Source of the DNA: Oscillospiraceae bacterium
GTDB lineage: Bacteria; Bacillota; Clostridia; Oscillospirales; Oscillospiraceae
Direction of reading: 5' to 3'
DNA length: 6,023 nt
Assembly (NCBI GenBank): GCA_031261245.1
Contig: JAISKU010000080.1
Location: 1 to 6,023, forward strand
Shown piece by piece: positions 5,039 through 6,023 of the stretch (positions are counted from its first letter, which is position 1; each line of letters starts with the position of its first letter). Position numbers and translations under genes: made by a program. The notes under the pieces are model-generated. The model had not been told where the DNA came from and searched no databases. It worked only from the letters and a program-made list of their open reading frames with translations.

Positions 5039-5901
5039 AGGTGACGAAGGCCGTGATTCCGGCGGCGGGTCTCGGGACGCGGATGCTGCCGGCGACGAAA
5101 ACCGTGCCGAAGGAGATGCTGCCCCTCGTGGACAAGCCGGTGATTCAGTACATCATCGAGGAGGCCGTCGAGTCCGGGATTGAGGATATTCTGATAGTCA
5201 CGAACCGCGCGAAGAGCGCGATGGACGACTATTTCGACTACACGCCGGAGCTTGAGGACAGGCTGTCGGCCGCCGGGAAAACAGAGGAGCTTGAGGCAGT
5301 GCGGCGCACGGCGGACATCGCGAACATTTTTTACGTGAGGCAGAAGGAGACGCGCGGGCTCGGCCACGCTGTGTGGCGGGCGAAGCGGTTCGTCGGGGAC
5401 GAGCCGTTCGCGGTGCTTCTCGGCGACGACGTTATGATGGCGGAGACGCCGGTGACAAAGCAGCTAATCGACGCGGCGGAGCGCTACGGCGCGTCGGCCG
5501 TCGGGACGCAAAAGGTGTTGCCGGAGGCGATATCGAAATATTCCTCACTGAAGGTCGCGCCGCTCGACGGGCGGATTTTCCGCGTGGAGGACATGAACGA
5601 GAAGCCGACGCCCGAGGAGAAGTTCTCCGACTACGCGATTTTGGGGCGGTACGTGCTCACGCGCGAGATTTTTGACATTTTGGAGAACACTCCGCCCGGT
5701 CACGGCGGCGAGATTCAGCTGACGGACGGGCTGAAAACGCTCTGCAAGCTTGTGCCCATGGTCGCGGTGGATTTTGAGGGGCGGCGGTACGACACCGGGA
5801 ATCTCAAGGGGTTCCTCGAGGCGACGATTGATTTCGCGTTGCGCAACGACGAGGTCGGGGCGTGGCTGCGGGAGTTTATTGAGGAGAAGGCGCGGGGGTA
5901 G
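5035..5901 (+). CDS. galU: UTP-glucose-1-phosphate uridylyltransferase (UDP-glucose pyrophosphorylase)
   Basis: Makes UDP-glucose and pyrophosphate from UTP and glucose-1-phosphate, feeding glycolipid, polysaccharide and other envelope synthesis in the cytosol. The 288-residue product is the normal length. It shows the nucleotidyltransferase loop AAGLGTRMLPATKTVPKEMLP (10-30), RQKETRGLGHAV (102-113) for uridine contact, LLGDD (128-132) with the metal-binding Asp, VEDMNEKP (184-191), GGEIQLTD (224-231) and RYDTGN (251-256). After this the order is LKG where the family commonly has KLG or KxG. ATG 5035 is chosen because the protein then begins MKVTKAVIPAAGLGTR, as in homologues, and the start overlaps the queH stop as ATGA. 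GGGGGTG (5025-5031) may serve as the Shine-Dalgarno. It is last in the operon and is followed by a strong hairpin. Confidence 0.95.
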   Translation: MKVTKAVIPAAGLGTRMLPATKTVPKEMLPLVDKPVIQYIIEEAVESGIEDILIVTNRAKSAMDDYFDYTPELEDRLSAAGKTEELEAVRRTADIANIFYVRQKETRGLGHAVWRAKRFVGDEPFAVLLGDDVMMAETPVTKQLIDAAERYGASAVGTQKVLPEAISKYSSLKVAPLDGRIFRVEDMNEKPTPEEKFSDYAILGRYVLTREIFDILENTPPGHGGEIQLTDGLKTLCKLVPMVAVDFEGRRYDTGNLKGFLEATIDFALRNDEVGAWLREFIEEKARG

Positions 5902-5912
5902 GTAGACGAAAC

Positions 5913-5944
5913 AAGCGGCGGTCACGTGGGTGACCGCCGCTTTT
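5913..5944 (+). terminator. Rho-independent terminator after galU
   Basis: AAGCGGCGGTCAC (5913-5925), loop GTGG (5926-5929) and GTGACCGCCGCTT (5930-5942) form a perfect 13-bp, GC-rich stem that runs into TTTT (5941-5944). It starts 11 nt after the galU stop. The U-tract is short, with only two U beyond the stem, so efficiency may be partial. The structure is nearly symmetrical and could also act on leftward transcription. Confidence 0.8.
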
Positions 5945-6023
5945 GGCACATCGTTATTCCGTGACCTTTCACCATTGCCGTCACAACATTCCGCTTAGAC
6001 AAAAATGCTTATTCGGAGTTGAC
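5945..6023. other. Unassigned intergenic tail
   Basis: No reading frame with a good start and ribosome binding site is visible in these 79 nt. Several GTGAC/GTCAC pentamers recur (5961-5965 and near 5976-5980), echoing the core of the adjacent terminator stem. The final TTGAC (6019-6023) could begin a -35 box of a promoter beyond the window. Nothing can be assigned firmly. Confidence 0.4.

Noticed and set aside
4585..5367. Minus-strand open frame of 260 codons across queH and galU
   Set aside because: Runs antisense through two well-identified genes and gives an Arg/Ser/Pro-rich product without family features.
5913..5942. The 13-bp inverted repeat as a recombination or attachment site
   Set aside because: Position just after galU, GC-rich stem, 4-nt loop and following T residues are better explained as a transcription terminator.
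5917..5994. Short minus-strand frame (product starting MSKRNVVTAMVKGHG) right of galU
   Set aside because: It would start at a TTG without a ribosome binding site, is under 30 codons and runs into the terminator stem; no recognised family.

Overview
The window reads as ordinary chromosomal DNA of a GC-rich anaerobic member of the Bacillota, most likely class Clostridia. The evidence is strong AGGAGG-type ribosome binding sites, TATAAT-like -10 boxes, a DacF/PBP5-type D-Ala-D-Ala carboxypeptidase, a QueH-type (not QueG) epoxyqueuosine reductase, a sodium-pump decarboxylase beta subunit and a small P-loop protein of a type common in clostridial genomes. The taxonomic call is inference. I see no transposase, phage gene, CRISPR array, tRNA or rRNA.

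Layout. (1) 1-1298, plus strand: a short leader whose Shine-Dalgarno can fold into a hairpin, then a secreted D,D-carboxypeptidase. (2) 1299-1392: an intergenic segment with an imperfect inverted repeat and an extended -10 box so close to the next gene that its mRNA would be almost leaderless. (3) 1393-2619, plus: a compact glucose-6-phosphate isomerase. (4) 2616-3958, minus: a two-gene unit, oadB-like beta subunit followed by a 46-codon single-span membrane protein resembling the gamma subunit (OadG). The stop codon of the small gene interlocks with that of pgi. (5) 3959-4094: two divergent sigma-A-type promoters back to back, the oadB one carrying an 18-bp palindrome over its -10/start region. 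(6) 4095-5901, plus: a tightly coupled operon of a small P-loop NTPase, queH and galU, with 4-nt stop/start overlaps (TTGA, ATGA). (7) 5902-6023: a 13-bp perfect hairpin that probably terminates the operon, then about 80 nt with no convincing gene.

How it fits together. Dac trims peptidoglycan stem peptides. Pgi interconverts glucose-6-P and fructose-6-P, and GalU makes UDP-glucose from glucose-1-P, so both connect central sugar phosphates with envelope precursors. OadB and the small OadG-like protein would be the membrane part of a Na+-pumping decarboxylase, whose alpha (carboxyltransferase) and biotin-carrier subunits are not in the window. QueH completes queuosine on tRNA. I did not find a clearly new multi-gene system. 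The points most worth a second look are the easily missed OadG-like gene, the translational coupling of an uncharacterised P-loop protein to QueH, and several regulatory structures around gene starts and ends.
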